Assembly (NCBI GenBank): GCA_046757645.1
Contig: JBHHYS010000011.1
Span: forward strand, 1-41,527
Source of the DNA: JBHHYS01 sp046757645
GTDB taxonomy: Bacteria; Acidobacteriota; Terriglobia; Acidiferrales; 2-02-FULL-67-57
Direction: 5' to 3'
Length of the DNA: 41,527 nt
Shown here: in pieces, positions 8,063 to 15,994 of the stretch
How the letters are laid out: each line of letters opens with the position of its first letter
Position numbering within the stretch: position 1 is the stretch's first letter
Position numbers and translations under genes: made by a program
Notes under the pieces: generated by a model
The model's input: the letters and a program-made list of their open reading frames with translations, nothing else
Told to the model about the DNA's origin: nothing
Databases searched by the model: none

Positions 8063-8572
8063 TTAGTGGCGGCAGCCAGATCGAAAGCCGATGGCCAACT
8101 CCGCGCAGCGCCGCGGGGTGTGCAGGTCATCGGCCGCCGCTTCGCGCCCAAACTGGATGGAGAGGCGCATCCCGTAGCTCGCATCCGGGCGCGGCGCCAG
8201 CGTCACGGAGCGAAGCTCCGGGTCCGTCCCGGAAACCGCGGGCACGGCGAAAAAGTCTGCCGGACGGATACGGCTGAAATAACCCACCCGCAACCGCCCG
8301 CCCCAGAATTCGACTAGGGGCAGATGCACTTGGCGGAAAAACGGGGTTCGCTCGATACTGAGCTCCAGCCGAGGGAGCATCCCGGGAAGGAGCTGGATGC
8401 GTCGGAGGGTCGATAAGGGTGCCGGCGGCCGCTCCAGGTTTCCCTGAGCCGCCATAAATGCGGCCGCGGCAAGCGCAACTCGTTCGCGGGGGGGACGGGG
8501 TTGCGCCGCCGCGGCTACGTCGCTGCTTCCCACCACCAGCACGATTATTGACACAGCCAGGCTTTTCTGCAT
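8063..8572 (-). CDS. Putative secreted protein of unknown function
   Basis: 169 residues. MQKSLAVSIIVLVVGSSDVAAAAQ looks like a Sec signal peptide. The rest is basic and beta-rich (RVGYFSRIRPADFFAVPAVSG) and ends with Cys-containing repeats (RRCAELAIGFRSGCRH). GC-rich codon use fits neighbouring genes. No strong ribosome-binding site is seen before the ATG. Another frame on the same strand is also open, so coding status is likely but not certain. Confidence 0.45.
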   Translation of the reverse strand: MQKSLAVSIIVLVVGSSDVAAAAQPRPPRERVALAAAAFMAAQGNLERPPAPLSTLRRIQLLPGMLPRLELSIERTPFFRQVHLPLVEFWGGRLRVGYFSRIRPADFFAVPAVSGTDPELRSVTLAPRPDASYGMRLSIQFGREAAADDLHTPRRCAELAIGFRSGCRH

Positions 8573-8772
8573 TGGAGTTACACTCTCGTGCCGGTGACTG
8601 CAGTACCTGGGGGGAGACTACGACGGCGGCCACTGGAAAGCTACTGGCGGGAAGTCCAATTTGGGAACAGGGAGCGGTACCTGTCCTTGAGGACAGCTCA
8701 GGGCCAGGAAAAGGAAAGTCTGGGAGCGAGCCCGGACACTCGCTAGCACCGTGCTGAAAAAGCATTCTGGGT

Positions 8773-8879
8773 GTCATTCTGAGCGCTGCCTGCCTGCGGC
8801 AGCCAGGCGAAGAATCTCTCTTATGAAGCAACTCAACAGGTTACGAGATTCTTCGTCCCCTTCCGCTCCTCAGAATGAC
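8773..8879. repeat. Inverted-repeat intergenic element, copy 2
   Basis: Arms GTCATTCTGAG (8773-8783) and CTCAGAATGAC (8869-8879) are a perfect inverted pair. Inner arms CGAAGAATCTC and GAGATTCTTCG are also perfect. The centre differs from copy 1 at 755-836. The following gap to 9062 shows no gene. Confidence 0.85.
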
Positions 8880-9062
8880 GGTTTGAACGACTTTTTCACC
8901 ACCTGGCGAGGGCATTGACGCCAACTTCCGACGAAATCTTGCTGACCCGGCTCCGAATACCCGGGCCGAACCGGCTCAGGTCCCGGATAGCTAGCCCAGC
9001 TATGCGGAGACTCGCAGGCGCGGCGGCCCCGGTGTCGAGTTTTCCGAAGCCGGGGCCCTGCC

Positions 9063-9392
9063 TCAGAAAAATTGCAACTGTTCCCGCTGCGCCACGGTCC
9101 GGAGGAAATTTCGCAAGCGGGTACGGTCGGCTTCGCTGATCTCCACGAATTCCATCGCCATGCCGGCGCCCTCGTCCACCCGACGGATCATCCCCCGAAC
9201 CGTGATGCTGGCGTCGTCACCCAGCCAGATTCGCATCCGCACCATACGCCCGGGGCGCAGCGGGCGCGGGTCCTCAATGTAGGCACCGGACATGGAGAGG
9301 TCGCGCAGGCGTGGCTGGAGCTCGAAAAACTCAATCCGAGTCTCTTGTCCCCGGAGGCGTAGTCCCGCCCGCCGATCGTAATCACGCTCCAT
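9063..9392 (-). CDS. PilZ domain protein 1
   Basis: 109 residues, a stand-alone PilZ domain. The c-di-GMP-binding elements are present: an RxxxR-type motif (RRAGLR near the N-terminus) and DLSMSGAYI, a perfect D/NxSxxG. Strands such as GRMVRMRIWLGDD and ITVRGMIRRVDEG complete the barrel. PilZ proteins act as cytoplasmic c-di-GMP receptors, often for pilus motility or exopolysaccharide. The ATG at 9392 is preferred over a GTG two codons upstream. A TATAGT seven bases before the ATG suggests a short or absent leader. It is the first of three leftward PilZ genes here; each seems to be a separate unit. Confidence 0.8.
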   Translation of the reverse strand: MERDYDRRAGLRLRGQETRIEFFELQPRLRDLSMSGAYIEDPRPLRPGRMVRMRIWLGDDASITVRGMIRRVDEGAGMAMEFVEISEADRTRLRNFLRTVAQREQLQFF

Positions 9393-9666
9393 CGTCACTA
9401 CTATAGCACGCCGGATTCACCGCCACCGCCTGCCTTTGCCCCGCCGCACGCAGCCTGTACCGCCTCACAAAATCCCTCCCAGGCTGACCGGCGAGGGAGG
9501 TCCGGGGGACGAGAACGAATGCCGCCGCCAGCCGGAGTCGCGCGCCCGCAGGCAGGTCAACGCGCGCCGCGGGGGGATTCGGTGGATGCGGATTCGGATC
9601 TGCCCATCCGCGCGCTGCTGTCTTGGTGGTTCCAGCCGGTGAGACCTGAGAGGCTAGAGCACTGAT

Positions 9667-9984
9667 TCAGGGTGAATACTGTGAGCCCCAGAAGGCCGCG
9701 CGGGGGGTCAAAAACTCGATCCCCACCCGCTGACCCTCTTGGGGTGAGTGTTCGCTCGCCCATACCACCCGCGCCCGGGCCGACTCCTGGTTTTCTAGAT
9801 TGACGATTTCCATCTCCGTCCCCCTATCCACGGCGATCATCAGGTGGATGCGGGCGCCCGCACCATTCAGCACTTCAGTCCGGGTTTGCTCCTCTTTGAT
9901 CGTGCCTTCCGCGCAACTCCATTTCACCCGCAATGGGATGGAAAGAGAAACCCGTGGACTGCGCCGGCGGTCTTTTCTCTCCAT
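9667..9984 (-). CDS. PilZ domain protein 2 (degenerate ligand motif)
   Basis: 105 residues. The N-terminal MERKDRRRSPRVSLSIPL has the RxxxR arginines, but the second c-di-GMP motif reads VLNGAG where D/NxSxxG is expected, so the Asp/Asn and Ser are both replaced. The remaining barrel strands (TEMEIVNLEN, ARARVVWASE, RVGIEFL) are typical. GGAGG five bases before the ATG at 9984 sets the start; a GTG four codons upstream is out of place relative to it. It may bind c-di-GMP weakly or not at all and serve as a partner protein. That is inference. Confidence 0.72.
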   Translation of the reverse strand: MERKDRRRSPRVSLSIPLRVKWSCAEGTIKEEQTRTEVLNGAGARIHLMIAVDRGTEMEIVNLENQESARARVVWASEHSPQEGQRVGIEFLTPRAAFWGSQYSP

Positions 9985-10127
9985 CCATTCCTCCACGCCA
10001 TTGAGTTATACGGCCGGCTTTCCTCCCCCGGGGGAAATGGCTTGGCCCTGCACCTGTTATCTGAACCCTGATTGGCTGTCAAGCGCTTTTCCGGATTGGC
10101 GCCGTGAGCCCGAGGATGAGCGGTTGT

Positions 10128-10469
10128 TTACTCCCGGGATTGCTGGACATACTGAGCGATGGCTTTCCGATATTCATCCTTCAACTGATGGAACTGAATC
10201 CCCATCCGCAAACCCGGCTGCGCATGCACCACGACGCCCTGGGTCTCCACATTGTGGCGCGGCGGCAGGTCGAATCGAACGATCACCTCGGTACTGGGCT
10301 CGAAGGTGACGCCGCAGAGAACCAGCAAGCCGCCCACGCTGATGTTATCCGTCAGGCCGATGACGGTCGCGTGGCTGGTCTGGCTTTCCACCTTGGTGTA
10401 CAACGGCGCACGCGGGTCCCTGCGGGGAATTCGCGACGGTTGCACGGGCAGGCCCGGTTCCTTCGGCAT
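10128..10469 (-). CDS. PilZ domain protein 3
   Basis: 113 residues. RRDPR provides the RxxxR element and NISVGGLLV the NxSxxG element, so c-di-GMP binding is likely. Later strands include TEVIVRFDLPP, VETQGVVVHAQPG and RMGIQFHQL. The ATG at 10469 is preceded by GGAAAGG. With the two PilZ genes just downstream and the minor pilin operon at 1.1-4.5 kb, a role in c-di-GMP control of surface behaviour is plausible, but no partner is fixed by the sequence. Confidence 0.8.
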   Translation of the reverse strand: MPKEPGLPVQPSRIPRRDPRAPLYTKVESQTSHATVIGLTDNISVGGLLVLCGVTFEPSTEVIVRFDLPPRHNVETQGVVVHAQPGLRMGIQFHQLKDEYRKAIAQYVQQSRE

Positions 10470-10821
10470 CCCTACACCTTTCCTTCAATCTCCAATTCGT
10501 GAGCTCCTAGTCTCGCCCCGGGAGGCGGGAGTTTGTCAACTTCTTTCACCCCTCCCCCAGCCGCCGAATCGGCCCACGAACCCTATTCTAGCGACCCGGG
10601 CATCTTACCCCTAGGCGCGGGCTTCTCGGTCTGAGAGCAGCCTGTTCCGTCGGCCCCCAGTGCGTCTTCTCGAACGGCTTCGTTGTCATCCAGTTCGTCC
10701 CCGCGGGCGGTGACCGGCCTCGCGCACCGCAAAAGATGTATTGATGTAGTGATGGCGACCCAGCCTACCTCTCCCCATCACCAAGGATGCCTTTCCCGGG
10801 CAGGTCTCTAACCGGAAAAAA
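10470..10821. other. Intergenic region with no gene seen
   Basis: It lies between the PilZ 3 start and the tRNA-Lys 3' end. A leftward TTGACA is present at 10539-10534, but no good -10 is correctly spaced. No open frame is credible. Confidence 0.4.
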
Positions 10822-10897
<76 letters not shown>

Positions 10898-10911
10898 ACC
10901 GGGACACTACT

Positions 10912-10941
10912 TTTATAGCAACGCCCCGCGCCCACGGTCAA
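10912..10941 (-). promoter_or_regulatory. Promoter of tRNA-Lys
   Basis: Leftward TTGACC (10941-10936), an 18-base spacer and TATAAA (10917-10912), ending 14 bases before the tRNA 5' end. Position and hexamers both fit a sigma-70 promoter. Confidence 0.65.
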
Positions 10942-11035
10942 CCCGTCCCCCGCAACCCTTCCCTGGCCGTGCCCATCTCACCTATGCTCTACTACCTGGG
11001 AGGTATCCGCGGTGCGCCCAACCGGGTAGCTCATA

Positions 11036-12622
11036 ATGCGACGCCGGTCCAAAATCCTCCTGGTTGTTGTCGCCGCAGTCGTCGGGCTCGGCGGCCTCCT
11101 GGCCTGGCGGATCCACACCTGGGGTCGGCCGGTCCCCCTCGCCTATCGCCGCCTGGCCCTTGCTTCTGCCGGCGCAGAAAACAGGCGCAGCTATACCTAC
11201 GTGCGCCTCGGCCCGGCTGGGGAACCTCTGGGCGACTCTTCAGGCCGCACCGTCGCACTGGACGCGGACGATGACGGCACCATCGACTTTGTGCTAAGCG
11301 AAGGCTCCCCGCCTACACGTTTCAGCCGGCCCCGCCCGGACGACCCGGAGGCGCGTTGGTTGGTCGTCTGCTTGGACGGTATCCCCTACAAGGTGCTGCT
11401 GTCACTATGGGAGGAGGGGTACTTCCGCGAGTTCTTCCACCCCGCCCCGCTGATTTCCCCTTTTCCCTCCGACAGCGAGACCGCGCTCACCGATGTGTTC
11501 CACACCGGCCCCGTCCCCGGTTACCAGCACCGCTACTTCGACCGCGCCACCAACCAGCTCGCTGGCGGCCCCTTGACCACACTGGGCGAAGAGAACCTGC
11601 CGTATCTCCGCCGGCTCGACTATGATATGGGCGGACTCTTCAAGGCACTCGCCTACGTGCTACCCCGCAAGAGCTACCGCGCCGACCTCGGCCGCCTCCG
11701 CCAGCGCTTCCTTGCCTCCCGCAGGCGCGTCTACCTGGCTCACATCGCCTCCAGCGATTCCCTCTACCACATCCTGCCCCGAAAGGAGATGCGGCGCTTG
11801 CTCCTCGAAGTCGACTCCCTCCTGCGCGAGCTCTACTTCAACGCCCAAGGGAAACTGCGCATCACCGTTTTCTCCGACCACGGCAACAGCCTGGTGGCCA
11901 GCCGCGCCGTGCCCCTCACAGAGCACCTCGCCGCCCACGGTTGGCGGCTCACCGCCAGCCGCCGCCGCCCCCGGGACGTGGTGGTGCCGGCCTACGGCCT
12001 GGTGGGATTTCTTGCCGTCTATTGCGCGCCTGAACAACGCACCGAGCTGGCTCGCCGTCTGGCCCAAATGGAAGGCGCAGACTTGGTTGTTTATTCGGAT
12101 AGCAGCCACCTAGTCATTGAAAACGCCCGCGGCCAGGCGCGCCTCGACTGGAATCAAGACGCCAGCGCCTTCCGCTATCAGCCGCTCACCGCTGACCCGC
12201 TCGCCCTCGCAGACATTCTGGCCGGACTGAGGCAGGAGGGAAAAATTGACCCGGAGGGCTGGGCCCAAGACGCCGACCTGTTCCGGGCCACGCTGCACCA
12301 CGCTTACCCCGACCCGGCCTACCGCCTCTGGCAGTGGGCCACCAACCACGTGCGCAATCCGGCTGACTTGCTGGTGAGCCTCCGGCCGGGCTATTTCCAC
12401 GGCAGCCGCTCCTTTCAGGCGATGGTGGAGATCCTCAGCACCCACGGGGCACTGGACCACGCCCAATCGACCGGCTTCGCGATGACGACCGACAGCCCGC
12501 TGCCGGGCCCGCTGCGGAGCCGGGACCTGCTGCCGGAGGACTTGCGGGAAAGCAAGGCCGCGGTGGGTGCGAACCGAAATTCGAAAATCAAAAATCGAAA
12601 CGCGAAGGCAGAGACTGAATAG
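11036..12622 (+). CDS. Membrane-anchored alkaline phosphatase superfamily protein
   Basis: 528 residues. A basic N-terminus and one hydrophobic helix (about residues 6-24) suggest an uncleaved anchor with the catalytic domain outside the membrane. ALDADDDGTIDFVL (about 74-87) looks like an EF-hand/dockerin-type calcium loop. The core has superfamily marks: LVVCLDGIPYKVL (first metal Asp), PSDSETALTDVF (candidate Ser/Thr nucleophile region), VYLAHIASSDSLYH, ITVFSDHGNSLV (metal Asp-His) and a late STHGALDHAQSTGFAMTT. This fits type I phosphodiesterase/nucleotide pyrophosphatase or sulfatase-like enzymes; the substrate cannot be told. The last 16 codons (NRNSKIKNRNAKAETE) come from A-rich DNA resembling intergenic sequence. 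It converges on the DHH gene. Confidence 0.72.
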   Translation: MRRRSKILLVVVAAVVGLGGLLAWRIHTWGRPVPLAYRRLALASAGAENRRSYTYVRLGPAGEPLGDSSGRTVALDADDDGTIDFVLSEGSPPTRFSRPRPDDPEARWLVVCLDGIPYKVLLSLWEEGYFREFFHPAPLISPFPSDSETALTDVFHTGPVPGYQHRYFDRATNQLAGGPLTTLGEENLPYLRRLDYDMGGLFKALAYVLPRKSYRADLGRLRQRFLASRRRVYLAHIASSDSLYHILPRKEMRRLLLEVDSLLRELYFNAQGKLRITVFSDHGNSLVASRAVPLTEHLAAHGWRLTASRRRPRDVVVPAYGLVGFLAVYCAPEQRTELARRLAQMEGADLVVYSDSSHLVIENARGQARLDWNQDASAFRYQPLTADPLALADILAGLRQEGKIDPEGWAQDADLFRATLHHAYPDPAYRLWQWATNHVRNPADLLVSLRPGYFHGSRSFQAMVEILSTHGALDHAQSTGFAMTTDSPLPGPLRSRDLLPEDLRESKAAVGANRNSKIKNRNAKAETE

Positions 12623-12675
12623 AAGACCCGGCGCAACGGGCGAGTTTCGGTTTTCGGTTTTCGCTTTTCGCGAGG

Positions 12676-13638
12676 CTAGCGGCGCAAGGTAGCGGCGATT
12701 TCCCGCCCGGCTTTCCTCGCCACCTCCAACTCCTCGGGGGCAAAAGAGATGGCCGCCACACGCGCGTGGCCCCCGCCCCCGTAGCGCTCGCAGAGGCTGG
12801 CCAGGTTGCTTTCCTTTGCCGGCTTTTTCCAGGGATTCGAACCCACCGCCACCTTGATTCGCTGCGACGAACGGCTGAGGCCGACGCTGTAAATGCAATC
12901 GGCATACAGGTAGTAGGGGATGAACTTGTTGTAGCCCTCCAGCGGGCAATCGGTGATGTCGAAGTAGACCACCCCGCGGTCGTACTCCGCCTGGCGGCGC
13001 AAGATCTCCAGCGCCTTCTCCTGCCGCCGGTAGAGTTCCCCGAACTCCTCGGCTACGTAGGGCAGCCGGGCGATCTCCTCCAGCGACCGTGAGGCCAGTT
13101 CGGGGATCAGCCGCGTGGTCAGCTGGGGGTCGATCGATCCTTCAATCACCAGCGCCACTTGGGTGGCGGCGACGTTCACCTTGACCGCGGCTTCCGGGCT
13201 TTCGTACTGTGCCCCATCAATGATGTCGGCCCAGTGAATCAGCTCGGCCAGAGGCTCGGGGCGGAAACGGAACTTGTCCCGCGCCACCGTGGCCAAAAAC
13301 TTAGTGCAGGATTTGTAGGAAGGGTCGTAGAATTTCTTTCCGCTCCGGTCACGCCGGAAGTGCTCGGCGTCTTCGGGCGAGAGGAAAGCGCTCTGGTGGT
13401 GGTCGAACCACCAGTCGAGCTTGGGGGAACTCGAATACTTGAAATCCACTACAACGTTTTCATCCCCATCGAACGTCTCTTCATCAAATAGGGCGTTCGC
13501 CGGCCGATGCACCAAGCCGGTGTAACGGAACTCGGCCTGGGGGTCAAAACACTCGCGGTAGAAGCGGGAAAAGACGGCGGCGGAGGAGGTGCCGTCGAAA
13601 CACCGATCATGAAAACAGACGCGAACCTTTTTCCCCAT
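12676..13638 (-). CDS. DHH family phosphoesterase
   Basis: About 320 residues. The N-terminal MGKKVRVCFHDRCFDGTSSAAVF is the first metal-binding block, with HDxxxDG where RecJ-like proteins have DxD. VVVDFKYSSSPKLDWWFDHHQSAF carries the DHH motif. The C-terminal DHHA1-like domain has LCERYGGGGHARVAAISF, the nucleic-acid or nucleotide binding GGGH loop. The family includes oligoribonuclease/pAp phosphatase and c-di-AMP or pGpG hydrolases, and I cannot choose among them. The ATG at 13638 is taken as start because the conserved block begins there; ATG 13659 and TTG 13686 are in frame. It is divergent from the DUF547 gene, 60 bases away. Confidence 0.8.
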   Translation of the reverse strand: MGKKVRVCFHDRCFDGTSSAAVFSRFYRECFDPQAEFRYTGLVHRPANALFDEETFDGDENVVVDFKYSSSPKLDWWFDHHQSAFLSPEDAEHFRRDRSGKKFYDPSYKSCTKFLATVARDKFRFRPEPLAELIHWADIIDGAQYESPEAAVKVNVAATQVALVIEGSIDPQLTTRLIPELASRSLEEIARLPYVAEEFGELYRRQEKALEILRRQAEYDRGVVYFDITDCPLEGYNKFIPYYLYADCIYSVGLSRSSQRIKVAVGSNPWKKPAKESNLASLCERYGGGGHARVAAISFAPEELEVARKAGREIAATLRR

Positions 13639-13698
13639 GCCCCTGTCGCGGAGGTTCATAAAGTCGCCCGGTTTAACCCCGCGCAAAAGCCATTAGAG

Positions 13699-14532
13699 AT
13701 GGCATCCGCGCTTGCTTTTGTCAAGCGAAAACTCGCCCCCGGGGGACTCGCCGGGGCCCTGCTCCTGCTCAGTGGGGCCGGGGGTGGGGTCGCGGCCAGC
13801 GAAGCCTTCGACGCCAGCGCCTACGCCCGCGTGCTCAAGCAACACGTGACCCCGGAGGGCAGGGTGCACTACGCTGCCCTTAAGCAACAGCCCGCCGACC
13901 TGGAGGCCTTCCTGCAGCAGCTCGCCGCCCACAGCCCGGAAAACAGCCCTGAGCTCTTCCCCACCCGGGCCGCTCAAATGGCTTACTGGATCAACGCCTA
14001 CAATGCCTTCGTCGTCCACGCGGTGGTCAAAAGCTATCCCGCCGGAAGCGTGCGCGACCTGAAGTTCGGCTTCGGGCTGTTGTTCTTCAAGCGGGCCCGC
14101 TTCGTCGCCGGGGGCAAGAAATACAGCCTGGACGACATCGAGCACGGCATCCTCCGCGCCCGCTACGCCGACCCCCGCGTCCACTTTGCGCTCAACTGCG
14201 CCTCCACCAGTTGCCCCCCCTTGCGGCGGGAACCCTATCGGCCGGAAACCCTCGACCCGCAATTGGACGCCGCCGCCCGCGATTTCATCCGCCGGGAGGA
14301 AAATGTTTGGATGCGGGGCGACGTGTTGTTCCTCTCCAAGATCTTCGACTGGTACCGGGAGGACTTCCTCAAAACCCTGGCGCGGGAAGGGATCAAAGAA
14401 CCCAGTGTGGTGGACTACGTGCTGCGCTACCTCCCGGCGCCGCTCGCCCAGCGAGTGCGGCAGGAGAAGCCCCGGGTGGAATTCTACGACTACGACTGGT
14501 CGCTCAACGACGCTGCCCCGCCGCCTGACTAA
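13699..14532 (+). CDS. Secreted DUF547 protein
   Basis: 277 residues. MASALAFVKRKLAPGGLAGALLLLSGAGGGVAAS is a signal peptide, which fixes the ATG at 13699; the frame is open further upstream but overlaps the divergent DHH gene. The DUF547 core is plain: MAYWINAYNAFVVHAVV, SLDDIEHGILR, VHFALNCASTSCPPL and the C-terminal FYDYDWSLND. Function of DUF547 is not established; bacterial members are exported, and the conserved NCASxSCPPL is thought to form an active or metal site. It is followed by an MFS gene after 69 bases on the same strand. Confidence 0.85.
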   Translation: MASALAFVKRKLAPGGLAGALLLLSGAGGGVAASEAFDASAYARVLKQHVTPEGRVHYAALKQQPADLEAFLQQLAAHSPENSPELFPTRAAQMAYWINAYNAFVVHAVVKSYPAGSVRDLKFGFGLLFFKRARFVAGGKKYSLDDIEHGILRARYADPRVHFALNCASTSCPPLRREPYRPETLDPQLDAAARDFIRREENVWMRGDVLFLSKIFDWYREDFLKTLAREGIKEPSVVDYVLRYLPAPLAQRVRQEKPRVEFYDYDWSLNDAAPPPD

Positions 14533-14601
14533 AACCCCCCGCCCCCGGCAGAGAACTCTTTCCCCCCCAGCAAGCTTCGTATATAAGTGCGCCAGCCGTT
14601 G

Positions 14602-15897
14602 ATGTCTTCCCCCCGCGCATCCCGTCGTCTCGCTTGGCTGCGCCAGGCGAGCCCCCACGAGCGCAAAACCTTGCTCGCCGGCAGCCTGGGCTGGCTGCTC
14701 GACGCCTTCGACGTCATGCTCTACTCGATGGTGCTTGCCCATCTGATCACTCACTTCGGGATGGACAAGAGCACGGCGGGCTTCTTGAACTCGCTCACCT
14801 TGCTGGCCTCGGCCGCCGGCGGCATCCTCTTCGGCTTTCTGGCCGACCGGGTGGGGCGGGCGCGGGCCTTGACGCTGAGCATCCTGGTCTACTCGCTCGC
14901 CAGCGGCGCCTGCGGCTTCGCCCAAAGCATTTTCCAGCTCGGGCTGTTTCGCTTCGTGCTGGGCCTGGGGATGGGCGGAGAGTGGACAACCGGAGCCACG
15001 CTCGTAGCGGAGAGCTGGCGCGCCGAGCACCGCGGCAAGGCTCTGGCCTTGATGCAGTCGAGCTGGGCAATCGGGGAAGGCCTGGCGGCGGTGGTGGCGG
15101 GTGCCTTGCTCGCCCTGGGAAGCCTCGCTCTGCTGCCCGGAGTCGAGCTGCCCGCCTGGCGCGCCGTCTTCCTGGTGGGAGTGCTGCCGGCGCTGCTGGT
15201 CTTCTGGGTTCGCCGCCGGGTGGCTGAGCCCCCCCTGTGGCACCGCAAGCGCACGGAGTCTCGCCCGGCGGGCGGCGCCCAGGCCCGAGGCACCCTCAGA
15301 CGCCTCTGGCAGCCCGACCTGCGCCGCAACGCCATTCTCGCCACCCTGATGAACACGGCCACGCTGTTCGGCTACTGGGGACTCTTTACCTGGATTCCCG
15401 CCTTTCTTTCCCTGCCGGTGGCCGAGGGCGGGCGCGGCTTGACGATTACCCAGACCATGCTCTGGCTGCTGCTGATGGGGGTGGGCAAGTGGTTCGGCTA
15501 CGTGCTTTTCGGCTACTTTGCCGACAGCGTCGGCCGGCGCAAGACCTACATCGGCTATCTGGTGGCGGCCGCCGTCCTGGTGCCCATCTTCGCTTCGCTC
15601 ACTGCCCCCCGGGCGCTGCTGGCCGTGGGCCCTCTGGTCGCCTTCTTTGGCACCGGCTACTTCAGCGGCTTCGGGGCGATTGCCAGCGAGCTCTTCCCCA
15701 CCGAGATTCGCGCCAGCGCCATGGGGCTCACCTACAACCTGGGTCGCGCCGTGAGCGCTGCCGCCCCGGCCCTCGTCGGCGTCCTGGCCGCCAGCTATGG
15801 TCTCGGCGCCGCCTTCTTTCTCACCTCGGGCGCCTTTCTGCTGGCGGCAGGGTTGGCCTGGCTGCTGCCGGAAACCAAGGGCACCCAACTGCGCTAG
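14602..15897 (+). CDS. MFS transporter (metabolite:H+ symporter type)
   Basis: About 431 residues with twelve predicted hydrophobic segments. GWLLDAFDVMLYSMVLAHL (first helix), GFLADRVGRARAL (MFS signature between helices 2 and 3), GLGMGGEWTTGATLVAESW and ELFPTEIRASAMGLTYNLGR are characteristic of the sugar/organic-acid symporter group that includes sialate, shikimate and aromatic acid carriers. The second signature ADSVGRRKTYIG lies between helices 8 and 9. The substrate is unknown. Start uncertain: ATG 14602 or GTG 14587; neither has a clear ribosome-binding site, and a TATATAAG lies just before the GTG. Confidence 0.85.
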   Translation: MSSPRASRRLAWLRQASPHERKTLLAGSLGWLLDAFDVMLYSMVLAHLITHFGMDKSTAGFLNSLTLLASAAGGILFGFLADRVGRARALTLSILVYSLASGACGFAQSIFQLGLFRFVLGLGMGGEWTTGATLVAESWRAEHRGKALALMQSSWAIGEGLAAVVAGALLALGSLALLPGVELPAWRAVFLVGVLPALLVFWVRRRVAEPPLWHRKRTESRPAGGAQARGTLRRLWQPDLRRNAILATLMNTATLFGYWGLFTWIPAFLSLPVAEGGRGLTITQTMLWLLLMGVGKWFGYVLFGYFADSVGRRKTYIGYLVAAAVLVPIFASLTAPRALLAVGPLVAFFGTGYFSGFGAIASELFPTEIRASAMGLTYNLGRAVSAAAPALVGVLAASYGLGAAFFLTSGAFLLAAGLAWLLPETKGTQLR

Positions 15898-15913
15898 CCC
15901 CCCGGTTTCCCCC

Positions 15914-15943
15914 TTGACAACCCCGCCCCAAAAATAGAATAAT
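15914..15943 (+). promoter_or_regulatory. Sigma-70-type promoter of the cytochrome c peroxidase gene
   Basis: TTGACA (15914-15919) is a perfect -35. AATAAT (15938-15943) follows after 18 bases, or TAGAAT after 15. The start codon is about 50 bases downstream with AAGGAGG before it. The -10 region is overlapped by a perfect dyad (15935-15947). Confidence 0.7.
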
Positions 15944-15947
15944 TCTA
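15935..15947. promoter_or_regulatory. PerR/Fur-like operator dyad
   Basis: TAGAAT-A-ATTCTA is a perfect 6-1-6 palindrome. It differs from the core of the Bacillus PerR box (TATAAT-N-ATTATA) at one base per half-site. It covers the -10 of a peroxidase gene, where a repressor would block transcription. No regulator gene is in the window, so the assignment rests on motif and context. Confidence 0.5.
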
Positions 15948-15994
15948 AAGTTCGACCGCCCCGGATAATTCCCCCGCTCGAAGGAGGAAGCTCC

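Noticed and set aside
9436..9642. Short rightward frame between PilZ genes
   Set aside because: Arg/Pro-rich shadow-type composition, no ribosome-binding site, no domain.
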